A stretch of 64,000 nucleotides of DNA from Vombatus ursinus (lineage: Eukaryota; Chordata; Mammalia; Diprotodontia; Vombatidae): the NCBI RefSeq assembly GCF_900497805.2, contig NW_020940358.1, positions 22,480,200 to 22,544,199 of the forward strand. Direction: 5' to 3'. The notes beneath the pieces are model-generated. The model did not search any database. It was not told the DNA's origin and saw only the letters and a list, made by a program, of their open reading frames with translations. Shown here one piece after another: positions 51,716 to 62,122 of this stretch. The position numbers and the translations under genes are program-made. Within the stretch, counting starts at the first letter, position 1; every line of letters starts with the position of its first letter.

Positions 51716-51809
51716 AGCACATATTTAAACTAAGGGGCAGGGGGAGTGGGGAGGGAGGGAGCATTCTTATTCCAGCTCCTACACTCACTGATGGACAGGT
51801 GCCCTAGAG

Positions 51810-52093
51810 CAGAGCTTCTTAAACTTTTTCCACTCTCTACCCCTTTTTGAATTTCGGGCAGTGGTAGCTGTGTGGCCTGACGGCATGCGCAGTGCAAAGT
51901 GCACATGCTTTGTGTTCAGAATCAAGGCTGCAGTGACATGGCCATGATATGACATGGGTAAGCACTGCCAGAAACACCTCGGATTCACTACCCATTTGAT
52001 TTTTAATTAATTTTTTGTCGTTGCACTTAAGAAACCTTTTACTGTTGCCAAATTTTTGGCGATCCCAGGAGACCCACAGTTTAAGAAGCACTG
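51810..52093 (+). mobile_element. 284-bp hAT-type element with 8-bp duplication
   Basis: Ends 'cagagcttcttaaact' and 'agtttaagaagcactg' are inverted repeats with one mismatch. 'cctagagc' occurs at 51803-51810 and again at 52094-52101. The interior has a short CG/GC-rich block ('ctgacggcatgcgcagtgca'). Open frames on the minus strand here are not transposase. Confidence 0.9.
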
Positions 52094-52101
52094 CCTAGAG
52101 C

Positions 52102-52834
52102 AAGGTGGGTTACATCTTCCCCTCAGGAGTGTAGGGTACCAGTGAGGGGTTGGGGATACTTTTCTACCACAATAGTTTATGAGCTCCCACCATTATGTTT
52201 CCTGCCAAGGTGTATTATCAATGTCAGCCAGACTTCAGTAGCTTTTAGAAAGGGTTTTTTTCTAAAATGATGCAGTTAGAATGGTTAATACAAAATATTT
52301 CATGCCCTCCAAAAATATTGTCTATGACAATGTCCCACAAGAATATACAGAGTCCAGGAAAAGTAGGTTTAAGCTTTAAAAGCACATGTGACAATGTGTG
52401 GGTTAACACAGCTCCTACCTGATGAAAGTTCTTTTCTCCCCTTCATGGGGTACTCAAGACAGCTCCCTCAGGTATAGCGTAGCATTTTGCTGGAGGCCTG
52501 GTACAACCAAGACAATGTCTAGTCTGACTTGGTTCCCAATGCAAACACTGCTGCCAGCCATTCCAGAGACATTGCTAGGATGTTGAGGAGAAGACAAGAA
52601 GTACTCCAAACCTCCGAAGATAGAAAGGTCCTCCTCAAACCAAGATGGAGAAGGGAGAGAGAAGACTGAGGTCAAAGGTCAAGGCACTCTCCTCTCCTCT
52701 CCATCAATTCTTTCTCAAAGACAACTCTTTCTCCTCTCCTTCACCAGATGATCTCTCAACTACAAATGTTTCTTGGGACTGACCTGGCTTGATATTTGAT
52801 AGAAAATTTCTTGGATGTGAGGGAGGGAGAGGGA
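52102..52834. other. Unassigned sequence
   Basis: No repeat family or exon recognised. Confidence 0.4.
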
Positions 52835-52835
52835 A

Positions 52836-53087
52836 TATGCATGTATTAAGCAGCTGAACTACTATATGCCAGGCACAGTGCTAAGTGCTTTACAAATATT
52901 ATCTTATAACAACCTTGGGAGGGAGGTGCTATTATTATGCCTATTTTACAGCTAAGAAAACTGAGGCAGACAGAAGTTAAGTGACTTCCCCAGGGTTACA
53001 CAGTTAGTAAGTGTCTGAGGCTGGATTTTAACTCAGGTCTTCCTGAATCCAGGCCCAGCACTCAATCCACTGTGCCACCTAGCTGAC
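52836..53087 (-). mobile_element. MIR-type SINE, full length, antisense
   Basis: 'atatgccaggcacagtgcta', 'attttacagctaagaaaact', 'acacagttagtaagtgtctg' and the head complement 'ccactgtgccacctagctga'. Confidence 0.95.
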
Positions 53088-53309
53088 AAATTTCCTCCGT
53101 CAATCTGAACACTCATCCTGTTCAGTTGCTTCCATTTCATCCACCAACTCATCAGAGACATCTAACTTGATCAAAGTCTTTCCAAACTTAGTAGAAATGC
53201 CTTTGATTGATATGACTCAATTGAGAGGCATTTCTACCTGGTTAAGGTACTGGGGAATAGCACTTTATCTCTTATTTTAGGTCATTTGATTTATTCAGTT
53301 GACCTCACC

Positions 53310-53311
<2 letters not shown>

Positions 53312-53355
<44 letters not shown>
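53312..53355. repeat. (CA)22 microsatellite
   Basis: Uninterrupted CA dinucleotides over 44 bp, likely polymorphic. Confidence 0.97.
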
Positions 53356-53358
<3 letters not shown>

Positions 53359-53374
53359 CCTTGAACATAAAATA

Positions 53375-53450
53375 TCAATATGGGACATCCAAAGTCAGAA
53401 CTGAAATTCACCTTAGAGTATGGATGTCAGAGCTGGAAGAGCCCTAACAG
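53375..53450. repeat. Two units of the ~35-bp repeat
   Basis: 'aagtcagaactgaaattcac' + 'cttagagtatgg' then 'atgtcagagctggaagagcc'. Confidence 0.65.
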
Positions 53451-53469
53451 TCATCTGGACTCCAAATCT

Positions 53470-54098
53470 CTCCTCTCTCAGAAGATAGCCTGAGAGGTAA
53501 CACAGGGAGTTCATACTATGGGTATTATTGTGCCATGTTATCACAATAGTCACTAGATTAGACACCTAGAACCCAGTGATCCTGATTTCCCCGATCCACA
53601 CAACCTTCCTGAGTGTTGAGATTTGGAGTGTTGGTCTTACGTTCTCCTTTTACTTCTAACTTCCATCTCCTGAAAGCAAAAAGCAGGATTAAGCTCATGG
53701 ATGTCAAACAATGGCTGGGAATTGAAAGACACCAGGTAGGGTAATTGCCAGTTAATTCACAGTCGGAATCAGCTTTCTCACTTGGGTTTCTGCTGCAGCA
53801 AATGTGACAACTGATTATCCTTCACAGTCCTCCATTCCTCAGCTGCGCTTTTCAATTATCAAAGCCTATGGCAGAACCTGGCACATTAGCTCACACTGGG
53901 CTGCATCCACCAACCAGTACAATTACCGTTGACTTTAAAGGAGGAACGTGTGTCTTGACTCAAGCGATGCCAACTCAACATAGGTTCCCAGAGCCTGCAC
54001 TATGTGCCCACCCTGTGGGAGGCACCTGGAAACTACTGAGAAGCAGAAGAGGCTGCAATCATCACCTGATCCCCAAACCTTCCCTGCCTCCCAAAATT
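53470..54098. other. Unassigned sequence
   Basis: No family recognised. A 98-codon plus-strand frame (53868-54164) has no recognised domain and runs into L2 sequence. Confidence 0.4.
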
Positions 54099-54099
54099 C

Positions 54100-54650
54100 C
54101 TGTTTCTGTGGATAGTACCTCCATCCTCCCAGTCGCCCAGATTCAAACCTCAGTGTCATCCTGATCCTTTCTCTTGTTCATCCTTTATTTTCAGACAACC
54201 AGTGACATCACAGGTGATTTCTTGACTAGAGTGAATTGGACTTAATTGAGGCAGAGTTGTACAGACAACAGCCTCACTCCCTCTTCCTGAGTCATCGAAA
54301 TCCAGTGGCAAGACAAAAGTTAAGATGACCAGTGATGGCCCAGGATGCAGTGGATGACCTCTACCTTAGCCCTGGATGTCCAATCCATTGCTAAATCTTG
54401 TCTATTCTGTCTCACTCTGCAGCATCTCTTACCTCTATCCCGTCCTCTTCGCTCACATGGTTACCATGTTTCAGGCTCCATCACCTCACCTTGATTATGG
54501 TAATAGTCCCCAGTGTTCCCCTTCCTAGTTCACTCTTCACGTAGCTGCCAAAATAACATTCTCCAAGTACTGCTCTGACCACGTTACTCCCTGACTTGAT
54601 AACTTTGATAGCTCTCTCTTGCCCACACAATGCCCAATGGCTAGTTAAGG
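54100..54650 (+). mobile_element. L2-clade LINE coding fragment, sense, interrupted
   Basis: 'cctcagtgtcatcctgatcc' (before 54173) and 'gtccaatccattgctaaatc', 'ccaccttgatta'-type and 'gctgccaaaataacattctc' (after 54367) are consecutive RT-region blocks. An unclassified repeat sits between them. Confidence 0.75.
54173..54366 (+). mobile_element. Unclassified ~195-bp interspersed repeat, copy 2
   Basis: It is homologous to 9881-10080 from 'ttgttcatcctt' through 'cagtgacatcac', 'gagtgaattggactta', 'gagtcatcgaaatccagtgg' and 'gatggcccaggatgcagtgg'. It is again inserted inside L2 sequence, at a different L2 position, in the same orientation relative to the window. Confidence 0.7.
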
Positions 54651-54867
54651 AGTGTGGTCAATGATGGTGAATAAAAGGTCCCTTGTCATTTATTTGTCTA
54701 TCCCTTACCCCTTCTACCCCATCCTTCTTCTCTGCATTTCTCCGGGGTTCATTCACTCCTGAGGGAAAAAAAATGGCCTTAGGTTCGTTCTCTTTAGAAG
54801 AAATAGATGCAGCTGCATTGACATCCTATGGCATACAGGGGATCATAGGATCATAGATCGGGGAATT

Positions 54868-55104
54868 GGATAGAGGGTGGGGCCTAGAATCAGAAAGACT
54901 CATCTTCCTGAGTTCAAATCTGGCCTCAGACACCTACTAGCTGTGTGACCCTGGACAAGTCACTTAACCCTCTTTGCCTCAGTTTCCTTATCTGTAAAAT
55001 GGGCAGGAGAAGGAAACGGCAAAACACTCCAGGACCTCTGCCAAGAAAACCCCAAACAGGGTCACAAAGAGTTGGGCACAACTGAAACAACTGAACAACA
55101 ACAA
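54868..55104 (+). mobile_element. MAR1-like SINE inside a MIR, sense
   Basis: 'gagttcaaatctggcctcag', 'ctgtgtgaccctggacaagt', 'ccaagaaaaccccaaacagg' and 'gagttgggcacaactgaaac' with an (AAC)n end. MIR start-like 'ggatcatag' precedes it at 54840 and the MIR continues after it. Confidence 0.92.
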
Positions 55105-55310
55105 GGTCACAGGCTTAGAGCTGGAAGAGACATTAGAAGCTGTCAAGTCAAACTTCGGGCCCCATCTTGTTTTAAAGACGAGGAAACTGAAGTTCAGAAA
55201 GCTTACTGTATAGGCGGATGGAGCTAGCAAATGTCTGAAGCAGAATTCAAACTCAGGTCTTCCTGACTCCAAATCTAACCCTCTATGCACAGTATCACCA
55301 TGACGCCCTC
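55105..55310 (-). mobile_element. MIR-type SINE, antisense
   Basis: 'cttagagctggaagagacat', 'aaagacgaggaaactgaagt' and 'caggtcttcctgactccaaa'. Confidence 0.88.
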
Positions 55311-55317
55311 CCTTTCA

Positions 55318-55500
55318 GAGTAATCAGAATGAGCCCTGAATATATGAGGTGGCCTCCTCTGTAGCCATCTAAGATCACGTTAACATGCTCCTGCTGTCAC
55401 CTCACATTGAGCTTGCAGTCCACCAAAACACTCGATCTTTTAATCTATGAGTGTTAGATTAGTATAATTAGCCAGGCCTACCAGAGTTAGCAGAATCCAC
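55318..55500 (-). mobile_element. L3/CR1-clade LINE fragment, antisense
   Basis: 'cctcacattgagcttgcagt' and 'ccaccaaaacactcgatctt' equal the block near 590-640. Confidence 0.75.
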
Positions 55501-55853
55501 CTGTTGGTGACAGCAAGCTGCTTTCCTGCCCAGATGGCTAAAAGGGCATGCTCTCTTCAATTAAATGTCTTACCAACTCTAGCCGGTGCTTCCTGATGTC
55601 CTAGAAATAGAGGGTACCAGCTGGCAACTGCAGAGTGGGTGGTACCTGCCTACAGGCTGACCTGCAGTCTTCAAGTTCACAGCCCCAAGAAAATGCAGTC
55701 TGTGGGAACTTCCACCTTCTACCTCCAGCTTTCCCTTTGAGGATTGCCCTGTATTCTCAGAAAAGCAGCCCACGGCACACTTTGAAGAAGGAACTTATCA
55801 CAGTAATAACAATTCACGTGGTTAGTGCCCTTTAAAGTTTCAAGGTATTTTGG
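55500..55853. other. Unassigned sequence
   Basis: No family recognised except a MIR-like 'gtgccctttaaagtttcaag' scrap near 55827. Confidence 0.4.
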
Positions 55854-55854
55854 T

Positions 55855-56210
55855 GGAGTAAAGGAAAAATAACTGGATTTGGGATGAAAGGCTCTCATTT
55901 CAATCCTTGCTGTAGGCCTAGATTAAATTACTTAACCACTCTGGGTCTCACAGTTTCCTTATCTGTAAAACAGGGATCATAATACTTTCAGTGCCCAAGA
56001 CTGTCAATTCAAATCCCATCTCTGGCCTTGACTAGTTGTAAGATCCTGGGTAAGTCACTTAAATTCTCTGAGGCTCAAGTTTCCTCATGTATAAAATGGC
56101 ATAATAACGTGATAGTACTTGCCTCCCAGGCTTCTTATGGGGACCAAATGAGAGAATTTAAAGTGCTTTATAAACATTAAAATGTCATATAAATGTTATC
56201 TATTATAATG
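55855..56210 (+). mobile_element. Two consecutive MIR-type SINEs, sense
   Basis: The first ends near 'gtaaaacagggatcataata'. The second starts near 55990 with 'caattcaaatcccatctctg' and 'gggtaagtcacttaaattct' and ends 'atgtcatataaatgttatct'. Confidence 0.9.
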
Positions 56211-56272
56211 ATTACCTACCTCAAAGAGCTATTTTGAAGATCAAAAGAAAAGGAAATGACTGTGAATGGAAA

Positions 56273-56278
<6 letters not shown>

Positions 56279-56310
<32 letters not shown>
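56279..56310. repeat. (TA)16 microsatellite
   Basis: Uninterrupted TA run in a MIR tail, next to a (GGA)n run at 56335-56363. Confidence 0.95.
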
Positions 56311-56313
<3 letters not shown>

Positions 56314-56364
56314 ATCTATCATTATTATTGTGATGAGGAGGAAGAGGAGGAGGAGGAGGAGGAT

Positions 56365-56632
56365 GGCAGCCAGGTGAGCAGTGATTAGAGCACCCCGGCC
56401 CAAAATCAGGAAGACTCATCGTCCTGAGTTCAAATCCAGCCTCAAACACTTACCAGCTGTGTAACCCTGGGCAAGTCACTTAATCCTGTGTGCCTCAGTT
56501 CCTCATCTGTTTAAAAAAAAAAAAAGGAGCTGGAGAAGGAAATGGCAAACCACTCTGGTATCTCTTCCAAGAAAACCCCAAATGGGGTCAGAGAGTTGGA
56601 CACCACTAAAACAACTGAAAAACAACAAAATC
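56365..56632 (+). mobile_element. MAR1-like SINE with Bov-B/RTE-type tail, sense
   Basis: 'ggcagccaggtgagcagtga', 'gagttcaaatccagcctcaa', a 15-A run in the core, 'ccaagaaaaccccaaatggg' and 'gagttggacaccactaaaac'. Confidence 0.93.
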
Positions 56633-56639
56633 ATCATCA

Positions 56640-56795
56640 TTTCTGTGTTTTCCATACAACAATCCTATGAGGGAGGTAGTACTTGTATTATTATTCCCAT
56701 TTTATAGATGAGGAAACTGAAGTGAACAGAGATATGAAGTGACTTGGACAAAGTCACACAGCCAGTGGAGCAAGCTTGGATTTGAACTCTAGGTG
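56640..56795 (-). mobile_element. MIR-type SINE, antisense
   Basis: 'cattttatagatgaggaaac' and 'caaagtcacacagccagtgg'. Confidence 0.9.
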
Positions 56796-56799
56796 CAAC

Positions 56800-58250
56800 A
56801 TTATTCCAATAAAACTCCCACTCCAACCCTACCCTTCCTATTCTCTCAATAGAAGTATTACAGGGGACTCAGTGCTGCTGACGCAACTATCCATATTGAA
56901 AAGGTTGGGGAACCTCCTTCCCAGAGAGTCATGATGTGTGATGCCTTGGAGAAAATTAGGAACATAGATAAATATTCTTTAACTGGTTCCAGTTGGCCAA
57001 TCCAATGGAGAATAGGAGACTTCTTGCTTGTCTCCAGAGACATTCAGAGGGACATTAGATGACCTCACCTCTCTCTTTATCAGAAACTTCTCTTGGTCTG
57101 ACTTCTTTTCTTTGGGTGACTTCCTCCAGATCAGTGGCATCCACTGAGAGACAACACTAAAAAGGAATGCTATATTACACTAATACTCCAAAGGGAAGGC
57201 CTCAGGCCTTCTCTCACTCATAGGCACAGGCGTGGCCCTGTGAATATAGGCCTTGGTTCTTTGCTGGCCTCAACTTTTGTTTTTTTGTTTTTAGAGGAAG
57301 GAAGTTAGAAGCTATGAATTTCTGAGTCTCAAAAAGGAAGGAGAAGGAAGAAGCCATGTAGAAGTCTGGGAGTTCAGGAGGCTGGGAATCAAAGCACAGC
57401 ATTAATTTCCTAGATGTGATTCAGTCCAAAGATAGCTGAAATCTCATCCAACAGCCATGCCATCCATGAAATACATTCATGTGGTTGAGAACTTCATAGT
57501 ACCAGTGCTGTATAGGAATTGTGCCAAGTTTGAGCCCAATCACCCAAAAGACCAAGGCAGAATAGAAGAGAATGAGCTCCCAAGGTGTTGGGGAAAATAT
57601 TGAACTTCTCTTCTTGCAATTTCTTCAATTTAAACAACCCTTTATGTAAAAAAAAAAAAACAAAAAACAAACAAACAACTAATTGATATTATTTAAATGG
57701 AACTGGAGTACTAGTCACTGGAAACAACCAGCGTGGGCGGCTAGAGGGGGAACACACCCAAAAACATGCCGCCAAAAAAACACACCAAAAAAAAAACACT
57801 TTGGCTCTCAAGCCAAAGGCATTAAAGAAATACCCAAAGATATCCCTAGAACCTTGAGAGGGAGATGTAGCAAGTCAGGCTCTGGTATGGTGAATCCAGA
57901 GAGCTACTCTTTACAGAAGCAATTAAAGAATAACAAGTTTTTAGTCACATTAAAATAAGCTGCGGCCAATAAAATTCCCAGTTTTTAAAAAAGGATTATG
58001 TTGCAGGACACTGTATAACTCAGTTGTCATCTCCCCTGCAAATCTTGGTGTCTCACAAACATGGATTTTAACATAAAAAACTGACCTGTTTGTTGTTAAG
58101 TGCTTTGTTTTAAAGAGACTATAAATGCCTAAAATATCATGATCTTTCTAGATTATTGCTGACCAGCAAATAAAATATCTTCTGCATTCCATCTGGAAAC
58201 CCCAAGGGCTTCTGTCTACCTAGTATTCAATTCATTGGAATTCAATCACT
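56800..58250. other. Long unassigned sequence
   Basis: About 1.45 kb with no recognised repeat. 57645-57800 is A- and CA-rich. A 91-codon frame at 57683-57958 is lysine-rich because of the A tracts and is not called. Confidence 0.4.
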
Positions 58251-58254
58251 GACT

Positions 58255-58535
58255 ACACATACAAAGCTCATCGCTAAACCAGGCAGTAGAATGATGAAAA
58301 GACAACACAGTCCCTGCCCTCTGCAAGCTTTGTACTAGTAGGAATGTAACATATATCCAAATGAGTAGAGTGAGATATGGACAAATGAGAGATAGAGACA
58401 GGGGGCTCTAGCAAAATTTGAGGAGGGATAGGTCACCTCCAGCTGGGAAGGCTTCATCAAGGCGGTAGCATCTGAGCTTGAAAGAAGAGGGTTGTTACGA
58501 CTAGAGATGAGGTCAGGGCACATTCCAGGTGTAAG
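58255..58535 (-). mobile_element. L2 LINE 3' region, antisense
   Basis: 'cacagtccctgccctctgca', 'gggaaggcttcatcaaggcg' and 'cagggcacattccaggtgta' follow the reversed 3' UTR. Confidence 0.75.
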
Positions 58536-58775
58536 ATATTATTCCTTTCATATGTGAATCTTTTAATTGCTTAAAGGGACAGGAAAAAGAACAATGTTGA
58601 AAGGAAATAACTTGAGAAGAAACATAGCTTCTCAGATGATATGTTGAGGACAAACACAGACTGTTCTGAGGACCAGAGAGAGAACTGTCATCCCTCAAAT
58701 AGTTGTACTGAGGTAACTTGTTTGCAGATTGAGTTCTGAAAAAAATTGGTTGCAGGGCATTATGGTTATTATGTG

Positions 58776-58834
58776 TCATTTAGCACAGTGCCTGACACCT
58801 AGTAGGTGCTTAATAAATATTTATTGACTGACTA
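58776..58834 (+). mobile_element. L2 LINE 3' end, sense
   Basis: 'tagcacagtgcctgacacct', 'agtaggtgcttaataaatat' and 'ttattgactgacta'. Confidence 0.9.
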
Positions 58835-59026
58835 GTTCATCAGCTAATTTGCAAGGGATTATTTTCCAAGTTTCAAAGGTTACAATTGAGAAATCAGAAA
58901 GCAATTGACTGTCTGGGGACTATGAAAAGATTATGCAAAAATGTTGGAGTCATACAATAAGGTTGATGTTTTTAGTTTTGCCTCACAAATTAGAACTGGA
59001 TCATTGCTTATGAGGAGGTTTTGATT

Positions 59027-59373
59027 GGAGGAGAAGGAAAAAGAAGAGGAGAAGGAAAAAGAAGAGGAAGAAGGAGGAAAAGAAGGAAGAGAAGAAGAGG
59101 AGGAGGAGGAGAAAAAGAGGAAGAAGAGGGGGAGGAAGAGGAGGAAGATGAGGAGAAGAAGGAGGAAGAGAAGGAGAAGCAGAAGAAAGAGGAGAAGGAG
59201 AAGGAGGAGAAGGAAAAGAAGGAGTTGGAGAAAAAGGAGGAGGAGGAGAAGAAAAAGAAGAAGAAGAAGAAGGAGAAGAAGAAGAAGAAGAAGGAGAAGA
59301 AGAAGAAGGAGAAGAAGGAGGAGGAGGAGGAGGAGGAAGAGAAGAAGAAGAAGGAGGAGGAGAAGAAGAAGAA
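59027..59373. repeat. 347-bp polypurine tract (GAA/GGA)n
   Basis: The plus strand is G and A throughout, except for four pyrimidines (59149, 59180, 59225 and 59226). It gives two overlapping frames of 131 and 124 codons made almost wholly of Glu, Lys, Arg and Gly; these are artefacts. Mirror-repeat purine tracts of this length can form triplex (H-DNA). Confidence 0.97.
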
Positions 59374-59375
59374 TG

Positions 59376-59971
59376 CAGAAGTCAGGACAGAAGGGGTAAT
59401 AAGAAAAGCTGCTTAGAGAACAAAGAATACAAGATCTGAGCTGAAAGGGAAGCTTTGTAGCTGTTTGGGAGCAATGCTGGTCGAAAGAAATACCTCCATT
59501 TTCTGAAAGCTGATTGACTCATTGGAACAGAGCTCAATCCTACTGTTGTGTGTAGAGAGCTGCCCAGGCCCTGTTAGAGGGGAAACCTCATGATAGGGAG
59601 AGGGTAGCTGTGTTGCCCTCTATTACCTTCTTTTGTTTGAGAGGAAGAAACAGAATGAGAGACATGGGCTTTGCCTCCATTTTGGCGTGAGAAGAGGCCT
59701 GGTTTTATTGAGAGATAATTTGACAAAACTGAATCCCCTGATATTTGAATATCGAGGTAGTAGAAAGATTTTGATGTTTCATAATAAATATATTTGAATA
59801 TGTATTTTAGGCATTTATATTAGCAAATAAATAAATTATATATAAAACATATATTTATATATTATATAAATATATTTGAAGTAGGCTGGAGGGTATGCCA
59901 GAAGTGGAAAGTAAGCAGTGGAACAAGGCCTTCTCATTATATGCTGGTTGCAGACAAGGCCTCACCAATCA

Positions 59972-59972
<1 letters not shown>
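59376..59972. other. Unassigned sequence, AT-rich at 59780-59870
   Basis: No family recognised; TATATT repeats occur near 59835-59872. Confidence 0.4.

Positions 59973-60056
<84 letters not shown>
59973..60056. repeat. (CT)n(CA)n compound microsatellite
   Basis: A CT run of about 40 bp passes directly into a CA run of about 44 bp with one AT interruption. Confidence 0.97.
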
Positions 60057-60060
<4 letters not shown>

Positions 60061-60144
60061 TACTCCAAAGACCCTGAAAGAAAATTTGAGTAGTAGCTGC
60101 ATGATCATGGTTATAGCCAGCCCTCCTCTTGCAAAAACCCCTAG

Positions 60145-60303
60145 AATGGGGCAGCTAGGTGATGCAGTGGATAGAGTACTGGCCCTGAAGTCAGGAGGAC
60201 TTGAGTTCAAATCCGACCTCAGACCAAACACTTGACATTTACTACCTGTGTGACCCTGGGCAAGTCACTTAATCCCAATTGCCTAAAAAAAACAAAAAAA
60301 CAA
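60145..60303 (+). mobile_element. WSINE1-like SINE
   Basis: 'ggggcagctaggtgatgcag', 'gaagtcaggaggacttgagt' and 'caagtcacttaatcccaatt' with an A/C-rich tail. 'aaaaaccc' flanks it on both sides. Confidence 0.93.
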
Positions 60304-60304
60304 A

Positions 60305-60566
60305 AAAAAAAACCCTGGACTTACGATATGAGGGCAGGTTGATGGAATATGAGCTCCCAGAGAGAGAGAAGAGGTAGGTTCAGGTGCCATGTTAACTGCC
60401 ACACCCAGCTACATGGGCATGAGAAACAGCCAGCACAAATGTACAGGAGTAGGAGATAGCATGTTGAGTCTAGGAACCAGTCATTAATCTAACTTGTCTG
60501 GCAACTAGAGTACAAAAAAGAGAGTAATATAAAATAAGGTTAGAATGGTAGGTTATAGCTCTAGTG
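60305..60566. other. Unassigned sequence, possibly L2
   Basis: The 60520-60560 part may join the antisense L2 at 60838. Confidence 0.35.
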
Positions 60567-60567
60567 G

Positions 60568-60826
60568 ATTGCTGTTCAGTCGTTTCAGTCATGTGTGACT
60601 CTTCATAATCCCATTTAAGGTTTTCTTGGCAAAAATATTGGAGTGGTTTGCCATTTCCTTCTGCAGCTCATTTTCTACAGATAAGGAAACTGAGGTATAT
60701 AGGGTCAAGTGACTTGCCCAGGGTCTCACAGCTAGTAAGAGTCTGAGGCCAGATTTAAACTCAGGAAGATGAGTCTTCCTGACTCTAGGCCCCACATTCT
60801 ATCCACTGAACCACCTACCTACCCTG
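60568..60826 (-). mobile_element. MAR1-like SINE with Bov-B/RTE-type tail, antisense
   Basis: 'gttcagtcgtttcagtcatg', 'ttggcaaaaatattggagtg', 'gacttgcccagggtctcaca' and the head complement 'ccactgaaccacctaccta'. Confidence 0.93.
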
Positions 60827-60837
60827 GAAAAAAAATA

Positions 60838-61000
60838 TCGTGGAAGGCTTTAAATGCTGGACTATTTTATCCTCTATGAAACAGTAAACTCCTGAAGGTT
60901 TTTGAGCTAGTGGTTAGCATGGTCACATCCATGCAGTGTTTTACAGAACAAGCCACCCTAATAGAGATCAGAAGCAGGAGAGACAGAACATCCTATTCTT
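60838..61000 (-). mobile_element. L2 LINE fragment, antisense
   Basis: 'ggaaggctttaaatgctgga', 'ctgaaggtttttgagctagt' and 'catggtcacatccatgcagt' fit the reversed end of the L2 coding region. Confidence 0.75.
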
Positions 61001-61032
61001 AGCAGGAACTGAAGTGTATCTAGAACCTGGGT

Positions 61033-61055
61033 GGGGGGGGGGGGGGGGGGGGGGG
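61033..61055. repeat. Homopolymer of 23 G
   Basis: An uninterrupted G run preceded by GGGT. Long G runs are rare and error-prone in sequencing, so the length may be inexact. Confidence 0.9.
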
Positions 61056-61094
61056 ATGAGCTCTTCTTATGAATATTAAAGCTACAACACACGT

Positions 61095-61570
61095 TGGAGA
61101 TCATCTAGTCAGTGCATCTCAGAATTAGAAAAGACTTTAACACCCTCTACGACATCCTTGACCAGAGGTCATCTGGCCTGTGCTTGAAGACCTCCAATGG
61201 TGGGTAGTTCACTACCTACCCAGGCAGTCCATTCTATTTTGAGACAGTGTGTTTTTTTCCCCTGACATCAAGCTAAAATCATCTTCCCTGTGGCTTCCAC
61301 CCACCATTCCTCGTTCTGTCTTCTGGGACCAAAGGGAACAACTCTGATCTGCTGTCCGGATGACAGCCCTTCAAATGCTTGAAAAAAGCCATGGTGCTCC
61401 CATAATTCTTCTCTTCTCCAGGCTACACGTCTCGGCTTCCTTCATCTGACTCACGGCTTGGATTGGAGCCCCTCACCCAGCTAGTTGCCTTCATCTGGAT
61501 GCTGCTTGTCAACATCCTTCCCGAAATGGGGCACCCAGAAGTGAAGGGAATGTTCCAGATGGGATATGAG
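61095..61570 (-). mobile_element. L3/CR1-clade LINE 3' region, antisense
   Basis: 'ctctacgacatccttgacca', 'cttgaagacctccaatggtg', 'ggcagtccattctattttga', 'cttctcttctccaggctaca', 'gcttgtcaacatccttcccg' and 'aatggggcacccagaagtga' occur in order. It is the longest and best-kept L3 piece in the window. Confidence 0.9.
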
Positions 61571-61574
61571 CGAA

Positions 61575-61660
61575 ACTTCCCCTCATTTTAAACAAAGAAG
61601 AAAACTGAGGCCCAGAAGGAGGAAGGAACTTGCCTCTGGAGCAAGTTAATAGCAGAAGTA
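61575..61660 (-). mobile_element. MIR-type SINE fragment, antisense
   Basis: 'aaagaagaaaactgaggccc' and 'aatagcagaagtagga'. Confidence 0.7.
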
Positions 61661-61682
61661 GGACTATTGCAACAACCTCCTA

Positions 61683-62122
61683 GGTAGCTAGGTGCTGCAG
61701 TGGATAAAACTCTGGACCCGAAGTTAAGCCTCAGACATTTACTAGCTGTGTGACCCTAGGCAAGTCACTTAACCTTGCCTGCCTCAGGTTCCTCAACTGT
61801 AAAATGGGGATCATAATAGCACCTACCTTGAATGGTCATTATGAAGATGAAATAATATTTGTAATGTGCTTTGCAAACCCGTCGTGTCTGACTCTTTGTG
61901 ACCCTGTGGGCCATAGCACACAAGTACTCTCCATGGGATTTTCTTGGCAGTAACACTAGAGTATTTCCTTCTCCAGTGGACTTGCCCAGGGTCACACAGT
62001 CAGCAAATGTCCAAGGCCAGACTTGAACTCAGGACCTCCCAACTCCAGGTCTAGCATTCTATCCACTGAGCCACCCAGCTGCCTCCAAAATACTATATAA
62101 ATGCTAGCTAATATTAGCAGTA
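61683..62122 (+). mobile_element. MIR-type SINE, sense, itself interrupted
   Basis: 'taggtagctaggtgctgcag', 'cctcaggttcctcaactgta' and 'gtaatgtgctttgcaaa' lie before 61878. The tail 'actatataaatgctagctaa' lies after 62083. The pieces join cleanly once the inner SINE is removed. Confidence 0.9.
61878..62083 (-). mobile_element. SINE with Bov-B/RTE-type tail inside a MIR, antisense
   Basis: 'gtcgtgtctgactctttgtg', 'tgggccatagcacacaagta', 'ccatgggattttcttggcag', then 'cttgcccagggtcacacagt' and the head complement 'ccactgagccacccagctgc'. The tail is the most Bov-B-like in the window and longer than in the other copies. Confidence 0.92.

Noticed and set aside
53868-54164. 98-codon frame as an exon
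   Set aside because: No splice signals with frame support; the 3' part is L2.
59021-59416. 131- and 124-codon Glu/Lys/Arg-rich frames
   Set aside because: They are two frames of one polypurine tract; composition is dictated by GAA/GGA repeats.
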